A stretch of 64,000 bases of DNA from Pseudacidovorax sp. RU35E (GTDB taxonomy: Bacteria > Pseudomonadota > Gammaproteobacteria > Burkholderiales > Burkholderiaceae_C), in the NCBI RefSeq assembly GCF_900156165.1, contig NZ_FTMY01000002.1, forward strand, positions 531,084 to 595,083, given 5' to 3'. How positions within the stretch are numbered: the first letter of the stretch is position 1; each line of letters starts with the position of its first letter. Both the position numbers and the translations under genes were made by a program. Shown in pieces: positions 34,870-44,333 of this stretch. The notes beneath the pieces were generated by a model. It searched no databases, had not been told where the DNA came from, and was given only the letters and a program-made list of their open reading frames with translations.

Positions 34870-35789
34870 GCGGTCTCCGGATGTCGTTGTCGTGGCGTTG
34901 CGGCGGATCGTGCCAGATACACCCCGGCCACTGCGATGCAGGCCATGCCCGCCATCGCCAGGCCATCGGGCGGGCGCTGGAACCAGAAGGCGCTGATCAG
35001 CACGGCTAGCAGCAACTGCACATAGTTGAGGGGCGCCAGCGTCGAGGCCTGGGTGCGACGGAAGGCCGCCAGCAGCAGCAACTGCGCGCCGCCGCTGGCC
35101 AGGCCGCCCGCCAGCAGCACCAGGGTTTGCGGCCAGGGCGGGACCTGGACGTCCTCTGAAAGTGCCGCCAGCACCAGCGTGACGGCGAGGCAGACGAAGG
35201 CCGTATGCGCGAACTGCACCGGTGCCGGCACCACGCCCGACAGCCGGCGCGTGAAGACCTGGAACAGCGCATAGCCTGCGGCCGACACAGCCATCAGCAG
35301 CGTGCCCGCCCGCGGCAGATCGTGCCCCGGGCGCACGATCAGCAGCATGCCGGCAAAGCCGCCCGCCACGGCCAGCCACTGGGCACGGCGAACCCGCTCG
35401 CCCAGCAGCGCGGGCGCCAGCGCCACCATGAGCAGCGGCGCCGTGAAGTAGATGGCGGTGGCCTCGGCCAACGGCATGGTCACCAGTGCCGTCATGAAGC
35501 AGGTGGCCACCAGGGCCAGCATGCTGCTTCGCGCCAGCAGCAGGGCCTGGTGCGGCTGGCGCCAGAAGCGCAACTGGCCGTGGCGCAGCAGCAGCCCCAG
35601 GCCCACGGTGCTGATGCAGACGTAGCGCGACAGGTTGACGACCACTGGCGCATGGCTGGCGACCATCTGTTTGGCAAAGGCGTCGTAGAAGGCGAAGAGC
35701 AGCAGCGCACCGAGGAAGAGCAGCACCCCCGCCCCCGGCCCGTGGCGCCAGTCGGGCAGCGGCGCGGCCGTGGCAGGCAGGGCGCTCAT
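34866..35789 (-). CDS. EamA/DMT-family transporter
   Basis: The 307-residue protein has ten membrane helices in two EamA repeats, with the characteristic GALLLFAFYDAFAKQM start and LAPLNYVQLLLAVLISAFWF late in repeat two. DMT proteins export or exchange amino acids and other metabolites. Within this cassette it could remove a toxic amine or overflow product. It overlaps the GntR gene and lies 43 bp after the second deacetylase. Confidence 0.9.
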   Translation of the reverse strand: MSALPATAAPLPDWRHGPGAGVLLFLGALLLFAFYDAFAKQMVASHAPVVVNLSRYVCISTVGLGLLLRHGQLRFWRQPHQALLLARSSMLALVATCFMTALVTMPLAEATAIYFTAPLLMVALAPALLGERVRRAQWLAVAGGFAGMLLIVRPGHDLPRAGTLLMAVSAAGYALFQVFTRRLSGVVPAPVQFAHTAFVCLAVTLVLAALSEDVQVPPWPQTLVLLAGGLASGGAQLLLLAAFRRTQASTLAPLNYVQLLLAVLISAFWFQRPPDGLAMAGMACIAVAGVYLARSAATPRQRHPETA

Positions 35790-35832
35790 CGGCCAGACCC
35801 CGGCAGCGCTTGCGACTGGGCTTGGCGAGCGA

Positions 35833-36885
35833 TCACGGATTCAGCCCAGCCAGAAGCGCCGCCAGCCCCGGGCCCAGCGCCTCGACCATGTAGCCGCCTT
35901 CCTGCACGATCACCGTCGGGAGGGCCAGCGCTCGCAGCCGCTCGCCGACGGCGCGGTAGGCGTCGAAGTCCAGGCGCAGCACGCTGATCGGGTCGTCGCG
36001 GTAGGTGTCGAAGCCCATCGGCAGCACCAGCGCCTGGGGCGCGAAGCGTTCGATGGTGGCCACGGCCTGGTCCAGCGCCGCGATGAATTCGGCATTGCCA
36101 CTGCCATGGGGCAGCGGCAGGTTGAGGTTGAAGCCCTCGCCGGCCCCGGCGCCGCGTTCGTGCGCATAGCCGGTGTAGAAGGGAAAGTAGCCGGCCGGAT
36201 CGGCATGGGTCGAGACGGTCAGCACCTCGGCGCTGGCATAGAAGATGTTCTGCGTGCCGTCGCCGTGATGCGCGTCCACGTCCAGCACGGCCACCTTGCC
36301 GAAGCGCTGGCGCAGCGCCTCGGCCGCGACGGCGCTGTTGTTGACGTAGCAGAAGCCACTGGCCCGGTCGTGGTGCGCATGGTGGCCGGAGGGTCGGCAC
36401 AGCGCGTAGGCCAGCCGCTCGCCGCCGGCCACGGCCATTGCCGCCGCATGCGCGGTGTGGGCCGAGCGCAGGATGGAGCGCCAGCTGTGCGGCCCGAGCG
36501 GCGAGGCGAGGTCGCCGACGTAGTAGCCGGTCTGCGCCAGCAGCGAGGGGCTGGGGCAGGGCGGGCGTCGCTCGCCGGGCGCGACGCCGTAGTAGGGCGA
36601 CAGGTTGGGCAGCACCTCGATGCCGGGCTCCAGCCCGGGGCGGCCGAGCTTCTGCCAGCCTTCGTAGGCGCCGGCCAGGTAGTCCAGGTAGTGCGGCGCA
36701 TGGACCGCCTCCAGCGGCGCACGGCCGGCATCGGCCGGCACCTGCACGGCGATGCCATGGGCCAGCAGCGTGGCCTGCAGCGCCTCGGCGCGGGCGGGCA
36801 GATCCGCCGGCTTGTGGATGCGGCCGATGCGCATGTACTGCTGCGGCTGGTGCAGCAGCTGGTCGGGGCAGAAGAAGGCCTGCAT
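35833..36885 (-). CDS. Acetylpolyamine amidohydrolase-type deacetylase (copy 2)
   Basis: The 350-residue paralog of the 33102-34130 enzyme starts MQAFFCPDQLLHQPQQYMRI. It keeps all catalytic elements: CRPSGHHAHHDR, LDVDAHHGDGTQ, GFDTYRDDP and QEGGYMVE. Compared with copy 1 the loop before the active site differs (PSGHH for PPGHH, and a Pro-rich insert near residue 110), so the two may accept different acyl-amines. It lies 14 bp after a class III aminotransferase gene. Confidence 0.92.
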   Translation of the reverse strand: MQAFFCPDQLLHQPQQYMRIGRIHKPADLPARAEALQATLLAHGIAVQVPADAGRAPLEAVHAPHYLDYLAGAYEGWQKLGRPGLEPGIEVLPNLSPYYGVAPGERRPPCPSPSLLAQTGYYVGDLASPLGPHSWRSILRSAHTAHAAAMAVAGGERLAYALCRPSGHHAHHDRASGFCYVNNSAVAAEALRQRFGKVAVLDVDAHHGDGTQNIFYASAEVLTVSTHADPAGYFPFYTGYAHERGAGAGEGFNLNLPLPHGSGNAEFIAALDQAVATIERFAPQALVLPMGFDTYRDDPISVLRLDFDAYRAVGERLRALALPTVIVQEGGYMVEALGPGLAALLAGLNP

Positions 36886-36899
36886 CGTCGTGGCCTCGC

Positions 36900-38261
36900 T
36901 CAGAGCGTCTTCTCGAAGCGGTCGAGCGCGCGGCCCAGGCGGGCGAACATCTCGTCCATCTCGGCCGGCGTGATGATGAGCGGCGGGCACAGGGCCACGG
37001 TGTCGCCCATGGCGCGCACGATCAGGCCTTCCTCCAGCGCGTACTGCGCCACCTGGTAGCCGGCCTTGAGCGCCGGGTCGAAGGGCGTGCGCGCGGCGCC
37101 GTCGAGCATCAGCTCCAGCGCACCGATCAGGCCCACGGCGCGCATGTTGCCCACGATGCGGCGCTCGGCCTGGGTGGCCAGGCCCTGGGCAAAGCGTGGC
37201 GCCAGTTCGCGGGTGCGGGTCAGGATGCCCTCGTCCTCGTAGACCTTGAGCGTCTCCAGCGCCACGGCCGCCGCCACGGGATGGCCCGAGTAGGTATAGC
37301 CATGGCCGAAGGTGCCGATGCGGCCGCTGTTGGCGGCCATGGCCTCGTGGATCTGCTGCGACACCATCACGGCCGAGATCGGCACATAGGCGGAGGACAG
37401 CGACTTGGCACAGGTGAGGATGTCCGGCCGCACGCCGAAGGTGGTGGAGCCGAACATCTCGCCCGTGCGGCCGAAGCCGCAGATCACCTCGTCGGCCACC
37501 AGCAGCACGTCGTACTTGCGCAGCACGGCCTGGATCTTCTCGAAGTAGGTGGGTGGGGGAACGATCACGCCGCCCGCGCCCATCACCGGCTCGGCGAAGA
37601 AGGCGGCCACGGTGTCCGGGCCCTCGTTCAGGATCAGCTGCTCCAGCTCGTCGGCGCGGCGGGTGGCGAAGTCCTCGGCCGATTCGCCGGGCAGCGCATC
37701 GCGGTAGTGGTGCGGGCTGCCGGTGCGCAGGATGCGGTCGATGGGCAGGTCGAAGTCCGAGTGGTTGGCCGCCAGGCCGCCCAGGCTGGCCGAGGCCACC
37801 GTCACACCGTGGTAGGCGCGGTCGCGGGCGATGATCTTCTTCTTGGCCGGTTTGCCGATGGCGTTGAAGTAGTACCAGATCATCTTCACCGCCGAGTCGT
37901 TGGCCTCGGAGCCCGAGTTGGCGAAGAACACGCGGGCCATCGGCACCGGCGCCAGCGCCAGCAGCCGCTCGGCCAACTGCGCGGCAGCCGGATTGCTGCG
38001 GTGGTTGAAGGTGTGGTAGTACGGCAGCGTCTTCAGGGCATCGATGCCCGCCTGCACCAGCCGTGGATGGCTGAAGCCCAGCGAGGCGCACCACAGGCCC
38101 GACATGCCCTCGATGTAGCGGCGGCCGGCTTCGTCCTCCACATGGATGCCGTCGCCGCGCGTGATGAGCAGCGGCTCCACCTGGCCGTGCGTGGCGAGGT
38201 TGGTGTACGAATGCAGATGGGCCGCGACGTCTGCGGCGGCGTTGGGGGTACGGGCGTTCAT
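36900..38261 (-). CDS. Class III aminotransferase (putrescine/omega-amino-acid:pyruvate type)
   Basis: The 453-residue PLP enzyme has the PLP lysine in LTCAKSLSSAYVP, the GSEANDSAVKM cofactor motif, DEVICGFGRTGEMFGS, and the SpuC/omega-transaminase signature YYHTFNHRSNPAAAQLAERL. Members move an amino group from putrescine, cadaverine or beta-alanine-like amines to pyruvate. With two deacetylases next to it, transamination of the freed amine is the obvious next step. It is 18 bp after the hydroxyacid dehydrogenase gene. Confidence 0.92.
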   Translation of the reverse strand: MNARTPNAAADVAAHLHSYTNLATHGQVEPLLITRGDGIHVEDEAGRRYIEGMSGLWCASLGFSHPRLVQAGIDALKTLPYYHTFNHRSNPAAAQLAERLLALAPVPMARVFFANSGSEANDSAVKMIWYYFNAIGKPAKKKIIARDRAYHGVTVASASLGGLAANHSDFDLPIDRILRTGSPHHYRDALPGESAEDFATRRADELEQLILNEGPDTVAAFFAEPVMGAGGVIVPPPTYFEKIQAVLRKYDVLLVADEVICGFGRTGEMFGSTTFGVRPDILTCAKSLSSAYVPISAVMVSQQIHEAMAANSGRIGTFGHGYTYSGHPVAAAVALETLKVYEDEGILTRTRELAPRFAQGLATQAERRIVGNMRAVGLIGALELMLDGAARTPFDPALKAGYQVAQYALEEGLIVRAMGDTVALCPPLIITPAEMDEMFARLGRALDRFEKTL

Positions 38262-38279
38262 GGTGGATGTCTTCTCGGT

Positions 38280-39212
38280 TCAGTAGCCGCGTTGGAGGTC
38301 CACCGCCACCTCGGCGGCGCGGCCGGCGCGGATGCGCTCCAGGTTCAGGCGGGTCTGCCGGGCGATGACGGCCGGCTGGGTGCGGGTGGCGATGTGGGGC
38401 GTGACCACGATGCGCGGGTCGCGCCAGAAGGGGTGCCCGGCCGGCAGCGGCTCCTGCACGAAGGCGTCCAGCGTGGCCGCGCCCAGGTGGCCGGCGTCCA
38501 GGGCCGGGATCAGGTCGGCCTCCACCAGGTGGGCGCCGCGGCCCACGTTGACCAGGTGCGCGCCGCGCGGCAGCTGCGCGAAGAGATCGCGGTTCAGGAT
38601 GCCGGCTGTTTCTTCGGTGAGCGGCAAGAGGCACACCAGCGTGTCGCAGCCGGCCAGGAAGTCGGCCTGCTGCGCTGCGCCGTGGAAGTAGGCCAGGCCC
38701 TCGGGCACCTCGCGCGGGCTGCGGCTCCAGCCGCGCACGCTGTAGCCCAGCGCCATCAGGGCGCGGGCACAGGCCAGCCCCAGCGTGCCCAGGCCGGCGA
38801 TGCCGACGCGGTGCGCGCGCGGCGGCTGGACGGAGGCTTCTTCCCAGCGTCCAGCGGCCGCGCTGGTCAGGTAGCGGCCCATGTGGCGCTGGCCGTGGAT
38901 CACGGCCCAGGTCACGTAGGCCGCCATGCCCGAGGCCATGTCGGTGTCGACGATGCGGCACACCGGAACGTCGGGCAGGGCGGCATCGGCCGTGATGTGG
39001 TCGATGCCGGCACCCAGCGACTGGATCAGCGCCAGCCTGGGCATGCGCGCCATCAGCCCTGCGGGCGGGCTCCAGCAGACGGCGGCATCGATGGCATCCA
39101 GCGGGCCCAGGTCGGCCATGGTGCGCAGATCGGCGTCCGGGAACTCCGCGCGGAAGGCCGGCAACAGGTAGCCCATGTCCAGGTTGGCGCTCAGGAGGGC
39201 GATGGTGGTCAA
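38280..39212 (-). CDS. D-2-hydroxyacid dehydrogenase (glyoxylate/hydroxypyruvate reductase A-like)
   Basis: The 310-residue enzyme has the NAD(P) motif GIAGLGTLGLACARAL, substrate Arg in VNVGRGAHLVE, a catalytic acidic residue (LDAFVQEPLP) and His in TPHIATRT. This order matches GhrA-type reductases that reduce glyoxylate, hydroxypyruvate or related 2-oxoacids. It starts with TTG at 39212, overlapping the ABC ATPase stop by 4 bp. No in-frame ATG fits the N-terminal strand ([11 protein letters not shown]), so the TTG start is well supported. Confidence 0.88.
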   Translation of the reverse strand: MTTIALLSANLDMGYLLPAFRAEFPDADLRTMADLGPLDAIDAAVCWSPPAGLMARMPRLALIQSLGAGIDHITADAALPDVPVCRIVDTDMASGMAAYVTWAVIHGQRHMGRYLTSAAAGRWEEASVQPPRAHRVGIAGLGTLGLACARALMALGYSVRGWSRSPREVPEGLAYFHGAAQQADFLAGCDTLVCLLPLTEETAGILNRDLFAQLPRGAHLVNVGRGAHLVEADLIPALDAGHLGAATLDAFVQEPLPAGHPFWRDPRIVVTPHIATRTQPAVIARQTRLNLERIRAGRAAEVAVDLQRGY

Positions 39213-40864
39213 CGGAGGGTCTCCTTCTCGGCCGTCAGGCGCGGCACCGCCTCGATCAGCATGCGGGTGTAGCGATGCTGCGGGTCGGTCAGCACCTGGG
39301 CGGCGGGCCCGTATTCGACGACGTTGCCGCGCTGCATGACGGCGATGTGGTCGCACATCTCGCCGGCCACGCGCAGGTCGTGGGTGATGAAGACCATGGC
39401 CAGCTTGAAGCGCTCGCGCACCTCGGCGAAGAGCTGCAGCACCTGCGCCTGCACCGACACGTCCAGGGCCGAGACGGGCTCGTCGGCCACCAGCAGTTCG
39501 GGCTCCATGGCCAGGGCACGGGCGATGCCGATGCGCTGGCGCTGGCCGCCGCTGAACTCGTGCGGATAGCGCTCGGCCGCCTCGGGGCCCAGGCCTACCA
39601 GGCGCAGCAGTTCCAGCGCGCGGGCCATGGCCTCGGCCTTGGGCACGCCCTGGGCGATGGGCCCGGCCGCCAGAGTGGGCCCGATGCGGTGGCGCGGATT
39701 GAGCGAGGCATACGGGTCCTGGAAGACCATCTGCACCTTGCCCTGCGTCTGCCGCCGCATGGCAGCGCCGGAGAGCAGGCTCTTGCCCTTGAACAGGATG
39801 CGCCCGCTGTTGAAGGGCTCCAGCCCCACGATGCAGCGGCCGACGGTCGACTTGCCGGAGCCCGACTCGCCCACCAGCCCCAGCGTCTCGCCGCGGCGCA
39901 GCTGGAAGCCGATGCCCTTGGCCGCCTCGACACGTCGGCCCTTGCTGAACAGGCCGCCGCCGCTCACGTAGGTCTTGCGCAGGTCCTGCACCTGCAGCAC
40001 ATAGTCCTCCTGCGTGGCCGCGGCCGGCTCGCGCAGGCGGCCCTGCGGGATGGCGGCGATCAGCTTGCGGGTGTAGTCGTGCTGCGGATGCATCAGCACC
40101 TCGTGCGCCGGGCCGGCTTCGACGGCCACGCCGGTCTGCATCACGACCACGTGGTCGGCGATCTCGGAGACCACGCCGAAGTCGTGCGTGATGAAGAGTA
40201 GGGCGGTGCCCTTGCGCTGCTGCAGCTCGCGCATCAGCGTGAGGATCTGCGCCTGGGTAGTCACGTCCAGCGCCGTGGTCGGCTCGTCGGCGATCAGCAG
40301 GCGCGGCTCCAGCAGCAGGGCGCAGGCGATCATCACGCGCTGGCGCTGGCCGCCCGAGAGCCGGAAGGGGTAGCTGTCGGCCAGCAGCTCGGGGTCGGGC
40401 AGGCCCACGTCGGCCAGCGCGGCCACGATGCGGCGGCGCTTCTCGGCGGCCGGCAGCGTGAGGTGCGAGTCGAAGACCTCGGCCAGCTGGTCGCCAATGC
40501 GCATGACCGGATTGAGCGCGGTCATCGGTTCCTGGAACACCATGCCGATGCGCCGGCCGCGCAGCTCGCGCATCTGGGCTTCGGTGAGCGTGAGCAGGTC
40601 GGTGCCCTCGAAGAGGATGCGGCCGGCCACCGGCGCCACATGCGGCCTGGGCAGCAGGCCCATGATGGCGTTGGCGATCATCGATTTGCCGGAGCCCGAT
40701 TCGCCCACCACGCACAGCGTGCGGCCGGGCAGCAGGTCGAAGCTGGCGCCCTTCACGGCCAGCGCGCGGTCGGCGCCGGGTGGCAGGCAGATGTCCAGGC
40801 CCTCGACGCGCAGCACGGCGTCCTCGGCCTCGGGTTCGGGCAGCGGCTTGAGCAGGGCGTTCAT
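39209..40864 (-). CDS. Dipeptide/oligopeptide-type ABC transporter ATPase with two fused nucleotide-binding domains (GsiA-like)
   Basis: The 551-residue protein contains two complete ATPase domains in tandem. Domain 1 has Walker [13 protein letters not shown], signature [12 protein letters not shown] and Walker [13 protein letters not shown]. Domain 2 has [24 protein letters not shown] and [12 protein letters not shown]. Each ends with the oligopeptide-transporter C-terminal region ([20 protein letters not shown]). It replaces the separate DppD and DppF proteins. It overlaps the permease gene upstream and the dehydrogenase downstream by 4 bp each. Confidence 0.94.
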   Translation of the reverse strand: MNALLKPLPEPEAEDAVLRVEGLDICLPPGADRALAVKGASFDLLPGRTLCVVGESGSGKSMIANAIMGLLPRPHVAPVAGRILFEGTDLLTLTEAQMRELRGRRIGMVFQEPMTALNPVMRIGDQLAEVFDSHLTLPAAEKRRRIVAALADVGLPDPELLADSYPFRLSGGQRQRVMIACALLLEPRLLIADEPTTALDVTTQAQILTLMRELQQRKGTALLFITHDFGVVSEIADHVVVMQTGVAVEAGPAHEVLMHPQHDYTRKLIAAIPQGRLREPAAATQEDYVLQVQDLRKTYVSGGGLFSKGRRVEAAKGIGFQLRRGETLGLVGESGSGKSTVGRCIVGLEPFNSGRILFKGKSLLSGAAMRRQTQGKVQMVFQDPYASLNPRHRIGPTLAAGPIAQGVPKAEAMARALELLRLVGLGPEAAERYPHEFSGGQRQRIGIARALAMEPELLVADEPVSALDVSVQAQVLQLFAEVRERFKLAMVFITHDLRVAGEMCDHIAVMQRGNVVEYGPAAQVLTDPQHRYTRMLIEAVPRLTAEKETLR

Positions 40865-41706
40865 CGGGTGCGGCCTCCCAGCCGGGTGTTGAGTCCGTCG
40901 TTCAGGCCTTCGCCCACCAGATTCAGCGCCAGCACCGTCAGCACGATGGCCAGGCCCGGGAACACCGCCATCCACCAGGCCTGGCGCAGCACGGTGCGGG
41001 CGGTGCCCACCATGTAACCCCAGCTCATCTGGTTCGGGTCGCCGAGGCCCATGAAGCTCAGGCTGCTCTCCAGCAGGATGGCCGAGGCGATCATCAGCGA
41101 GGCCATCACCACGATGGGTGAGGTGGCGTTGGGCAGGATCTGCGTGAGGATGATGCGTGGCGTGGACTGGCCCGCCAGCTGCGCCGCCGCCACGAAGTCG
41201 CGCTGGCGCAGCGTGAGGAACTCGCCGCGCACCAGCCGCGCCACCGGCGGCCAGGACACCAGCGCGATGGCCGTCACGATGGAGCCGACCGAGGGCTGGA
41301 AGATCGCCACCAGCACCAGCGCCAGCGCGAAGCTGGGCACGGCCTGGAACAGCTCGGTGAAGCGCATCAGCGCCGCGTCGATCCAGCCGCCGAAGTAGCC
41401 GGCCACGGCGCCCAGGCCCACGCCGATCAGCAGCGACACCACGGTGGAGACCACCCCGATCAGCAGCGAGATGCGCGCACCGCGCACCACGCCCGAGAAG
41501 ATGTCGCGGCCCATGGTGTCGGTGCCCATCAGGAAGCCGGCCTCCTGCCCGGGCCGCAGGAAGGGCGACTGCACCATGTCCCAGGGGTCGTTGGTGGCCA
41601 GCAGCGGGCCGAAGGCCACCATCAGCGCCAGCAGCACCAGCACCACGAGGCCGAAGACCGCGCCCTTGTTGCGGCAGAAGCGCCGCCAGAAACCGGAGTT
41701 GTTCAT
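40861..41706 (-). CDS. ABC transporter permease, DppC/OppC-like
   Basis: The 281-residue inner-membrane protein has six helices and a BPD_transp_1 domain. It begins with the OppC N-terminal segment (RRFCRNKGAVFGLVVLVLLALM), then GTDTMGRDIFSGVVRGARISL, and the coupling EAA-like loop (VRGEFLTLRQRDFVAAAQLAG). It pairs with the DppB-like permease 22 bp upstream to form the importer channel. Confidence 0.94.
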   Translation of the reverse strand: MNNSGFWRRFCRNKGAVFGLVVLVLLALMVAFGPLLATNDPWDMVQSPFLRPGQEAGFLMGTDTMGRDIFSGVVRGARISLLIGVVSTVVSLLIGVGLGAVAGYFGGWIDAALMRFTELFQAVPSFALALVLVAIFQPSVGSIVTAIALVSWPPVARLVRGEFLTLRQRDFVAAAQLAGQSTPRIILTQILPNATSPIVVMASLMIASAILLESSLSFMGLGDPNQMSWGYMVGTARTVLRQAWWMAVFPGLAIVLTVLALNLVGEGLNDGLNTRLGGRTR

Positions 41707-41728
41707 TGCCGTGGGCTCCTTGTCGGCG

Positions 41729-42700
41729 TCACAGCCGGATGCGCGGGTCGACCAGGGTGTAGACCAGGTCGGTGATCAGGTTGAACAGGATGGCCATCGC
41801 GGCCGTCACCAGGAAGCAGCCCAGCAGCAGGTTGTAGTCGCGCTGCAGCAGGGCATCGAACATGAGGCGGCCGATGCCGGGCCAGGCGAAGACGGTCTCG
41901 GTGAGCACCGCGCCGCCGATCATGCTGCCGGCCTGGATGCCGGCCAGCGTGACCACCGGCAGCAGCGCGTTGCGCAGGATGTGCGCGCGCTGGATGCGGC
42001 CGGGCTTCACGCCCTTGGCGCGGGCGGTCTTCACGAAATCCATCTGCGCGACTTCGAGCATCGAGGCACGCGTCATGCGGGCGTACACGGCCATGAAGAA
42101 CAGGGCCAGCGTGAGCGAGGGCAGCACCAGGTGCTGTGCGATGTCCCAGGCCAGGGCCAGACCTGACAGGCCCGAGCCCACCGTCATGAAGCCGAAGCCC
42201 GGCAGCCAGTTCATCTGCACGGTGAAGAGCAGCACGGCCATCATGGCCAGCCAGTACAGCGGCGTGGCGTAGAACACCAGCGCCACCACCGTGATGGCGC
42301 TGTCGAGCCAGGAACCCGCCTTGCGCGCCGCCAGCGCGCCCAGCACCACGCCGAAGATCAGCGACAGCACGAAGGCGCTGCCGGTGAGCAGCAGCGTTGC
42401 CGGCAACCGGTCGGCGATGAGCTTGGCCACCGGCTGCTGCTGGCGGTAGGAAAAGCCCAGGTCCAGCCGCACCACATGGCCCAGGTAGGTGGCCAGCTGC
42501 GTGCCGAGGGGCTGGTCCAGCCCGAACTCGCGGCGCAGCTGGTCGACGAACTGCTGGTCGGAGGCGCCGGCCTCGCCGGCCATCACCGACACCGGGTCCC
42601 CGGGCGCCGCACGCACCAGCATGAAGTTGACGGTGGCGATCAGCACCAGGGCCACGAGGCCCTGCGCCACCCGGGTGAGCATGAACTGCAGACGTTTCAT
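41729..42700 (-). CDS. ABC transporter permease, DppB/OppB-like
   Basis: The 323-residue protein has the typical DppB start (RVAQGLVALVLIATVNFMLVRAAPGDPV), about six helices and the coupling loop ASMLEVAQMDFVKTARAKG. It ends with DLVYTLVDPRIRL, the conserved OppB C-terminus. It lies between the binding-protein gene (19 bp) and the DppC-like gene. Confidence 0.95.
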   Translation of the reverse strand: MKRLQFMLTRVAQGLVALVLIATVNFMLVRAAPGDPVSVMAGEAGASDQQFVDQLRREFGLDQPLGTQLATYLGHVVRLDLGFSYRQQQPVAKLIADRLPATLLLTGSAFVLSLIFGVVLGALAARKAGSWLDSAITVVALVFYATPLYWLAMMAVLLFTVQMNWLPGFGFMTVGSGLSGLALAWDIAQHLVLPSLTLALFFMAVYARMTRASMLEVAQMDFVKTARAKGVKPGRIQRAHILRNALLPVVTLAGIQAGSMIGGAVLTETVFAWPGIGRLMFDALLQRDYNLLLGCFLVTAAMAILFNLITDLVYTLVDPRIRL

Positions 42701-42719
42701 GGGTGCGTGCGCTGCGTGC

Positions 42720-44285
42720 TCAGCCGATGGAGGCGCGGCCCAGGCTGTCGTTCAGGCCGATGCCCGAACTCACCGGGTTCTTCACCTTGCTGCGGTAGAG
42801 CGTGGGGAAGTTGATCTCGTGCAGCCAGGCGACGGGCGCTTCCTCCAGCAGCAGCTTCTGCACTTCGAGGTAGAGGGCCTTGCGCTTCTCGGGGTCGGCC
42901 GCGACCGCGCCGGCGGCGAACAGTTCGTCCACCTTGGGGTTGGAATAGCCCTCGACATTGTTGAAGGGCGAGCCCTTGGCGATGTTGCTGCTGGTGTAGT
43001 TGCGGGCCACGCCCAGGGCCGGGTCGCCGTACTGGTAGACGTAGGTGAAGGCCAGGTCGTAGTCCCATTCGTTGAGGCGCTGGTTCCAGCCGGCCACGTC
43101 GGTGGGCGTCATCTCGATCTTGACGCCGGCCTGGCCCAGGTGCTGGCGCACCATCTCGGCCTGGCGCTGCCAGGTCTCGCCGTAGGGCAGGGGCAGCAGG
43201 CGCAGGGTCTCGCCCTTGTAGCCGGCCTCGTCGAGCAGCTTCTTGGCCTTGGCGATGTCGCGCGGGTACTTGGGCACGTCGTCGCTGTAGAACTTGATGT
43301 GGCTGTTGAAGGGCCCCGTGGCCGCCTTGGCGTAGCCTTGCCACGCCACCTTGGCGATGGCGTCGCGGTCGATGGCGTGCATCACCGCCTGGCGGAACTT
43401 GACCTTGTCCATCGGCGCCTTGCGGTTGTTGATCCACAGCCAGGAATGGGGCGCGAAGAACTCCCAGCCCTTGGTCGTGACCTCCACGCCGGGCAGCTTG
43501 GACAGGCGGGCCACGTCGAAGTACTCCACCGAGCCGCCGGGGGCGATGTCGATCTTGCCGGACTCGAAGGCCGCGGCGCGCGAGGCCGCGTCGGGAATGA
43601 CGTGGAAGTACACGTTCTCCACCTTGGGCACGCCCGGCTGGTGGTACTGGTCGTTGGCCACCAGCTGGATGTAGGAGCCCTTGACCCATTCCTTGAACTT
43701 GAGCGGGCCGGTGCCGATGGGCGTGGCATTGGCCGGGTTGGTCAGGAAGTCGGTGCCCTCGTAGATGTGCTTCGGGATCATCGGCATGGTGCCGGTCTCG
43801 AAGATGCCCATGAAGGGGCCGAAGGGCTGCTTGAGGGTGAACTCCACGGTGAGCGGATCCAGCGCCTTGATGCTCTCGATCTGCTGCAGGCTGGCGCGGA
43901 AGCGCGCATGCGTCTTGCGCAGGAAGACGTCGGCCGAGAACACCACGTCGGCCGAGGTGAAGGGCTTGCCGTCGTGCCACTTCACGTTGGGCTTGAGCTT
44001 GAAGGTGTAGACCGTGCCTTCCTTGTTGGCGGTCCATGAGGTGGCCAGCAGCGGCTGCGGATCGAGCTTCTCGTCGTAGCGCAGCAGGCCTTCGTAGATG
44101 TTGCCGGCGATCATCTGCGTAGGGCCGTTCTGCACGATGCCCAGCATCAGGCCCGGCGGCTCGGGCTGTACCAGCACGTTGATGGTGCCGCTTCGCTTTT
44201 CCTGCGCCAGCAGGTGCAGCGGCACGCCCGCGATGGAGACGCCCAGGCCGGTGGCGCCCAGTTGGATGAGTCGACGACGTTGCAT
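42720..44285 (-). CDS. ABC transporter substrate-binding protein, SBP_bac_5 (dipeptide/oligopeptide type)
   Basis: The 521-residue periplasmic receptor begins MQRRRLIQLGATGLGVSIAG, a leader with twin arginines that resembles a Tat signal. It has the family-5 motifs WTANKEGTVYTFKLKPNVKWHDGKPFTSADVVFS and later AMHAIDRDAIAKVAWQG-like sequence. Family 5 binds peptides but also nickel, opines and amino-sugar conjugates. In this context an acylated amine or peptide-linked amino alcohol is the probable ligand. Confidence 0.93.
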   Translation of the reverse strand: MQRRRLIQLGATGLGVSIAGVPLHLLAQEKRSGTINVLVQPEPPGLMLGIVQNGPTQMIAGNIYEGLLRYDEKLDPQPLLATSWTANKEGTVYTFKLKPNVKWHDGKPFTSADVVFSADVFLRKTHARFRASLQQIESIKALDPLTVEFTLKQPFGPFMGIFETGTMPMIPKHIYEGTDFLTNPANATPIGTGPLKFKEWVKGSYIQLVANDQYHQPGVPKVENVYFHVIPDAASRAAAFESGKIDIAPGGSVEYFDVARLSKLPGVEVTTKGWEFFAPHSWLWINNRKAPMDKVKFRQAVMHAIDRDAIAKVAWQGYAKAATGPFNSHIKFYSDDVPKYPRDIAKAKKLLDEAGYKGETLRLLPLPYGETWQRQAEMVRQHLGQAGVKIEMTPTDVAGWNQRLNEWDYDLAFTYVYQYGDPALGVARNYTSSNIAKGSPFNNVEGYSNPKVDELFAAGAVAADPEKRKALYLEVQKLLLEEAPVAWLHEINFPTLYRSKVKNPVSSGIGLNDSLGRASIG

Positions 44286-44333
44286 GTCAGGCTTCCTTTC
44301 AGTCAGCGCAAGTTGGCGGTAATGGGGATGGGG

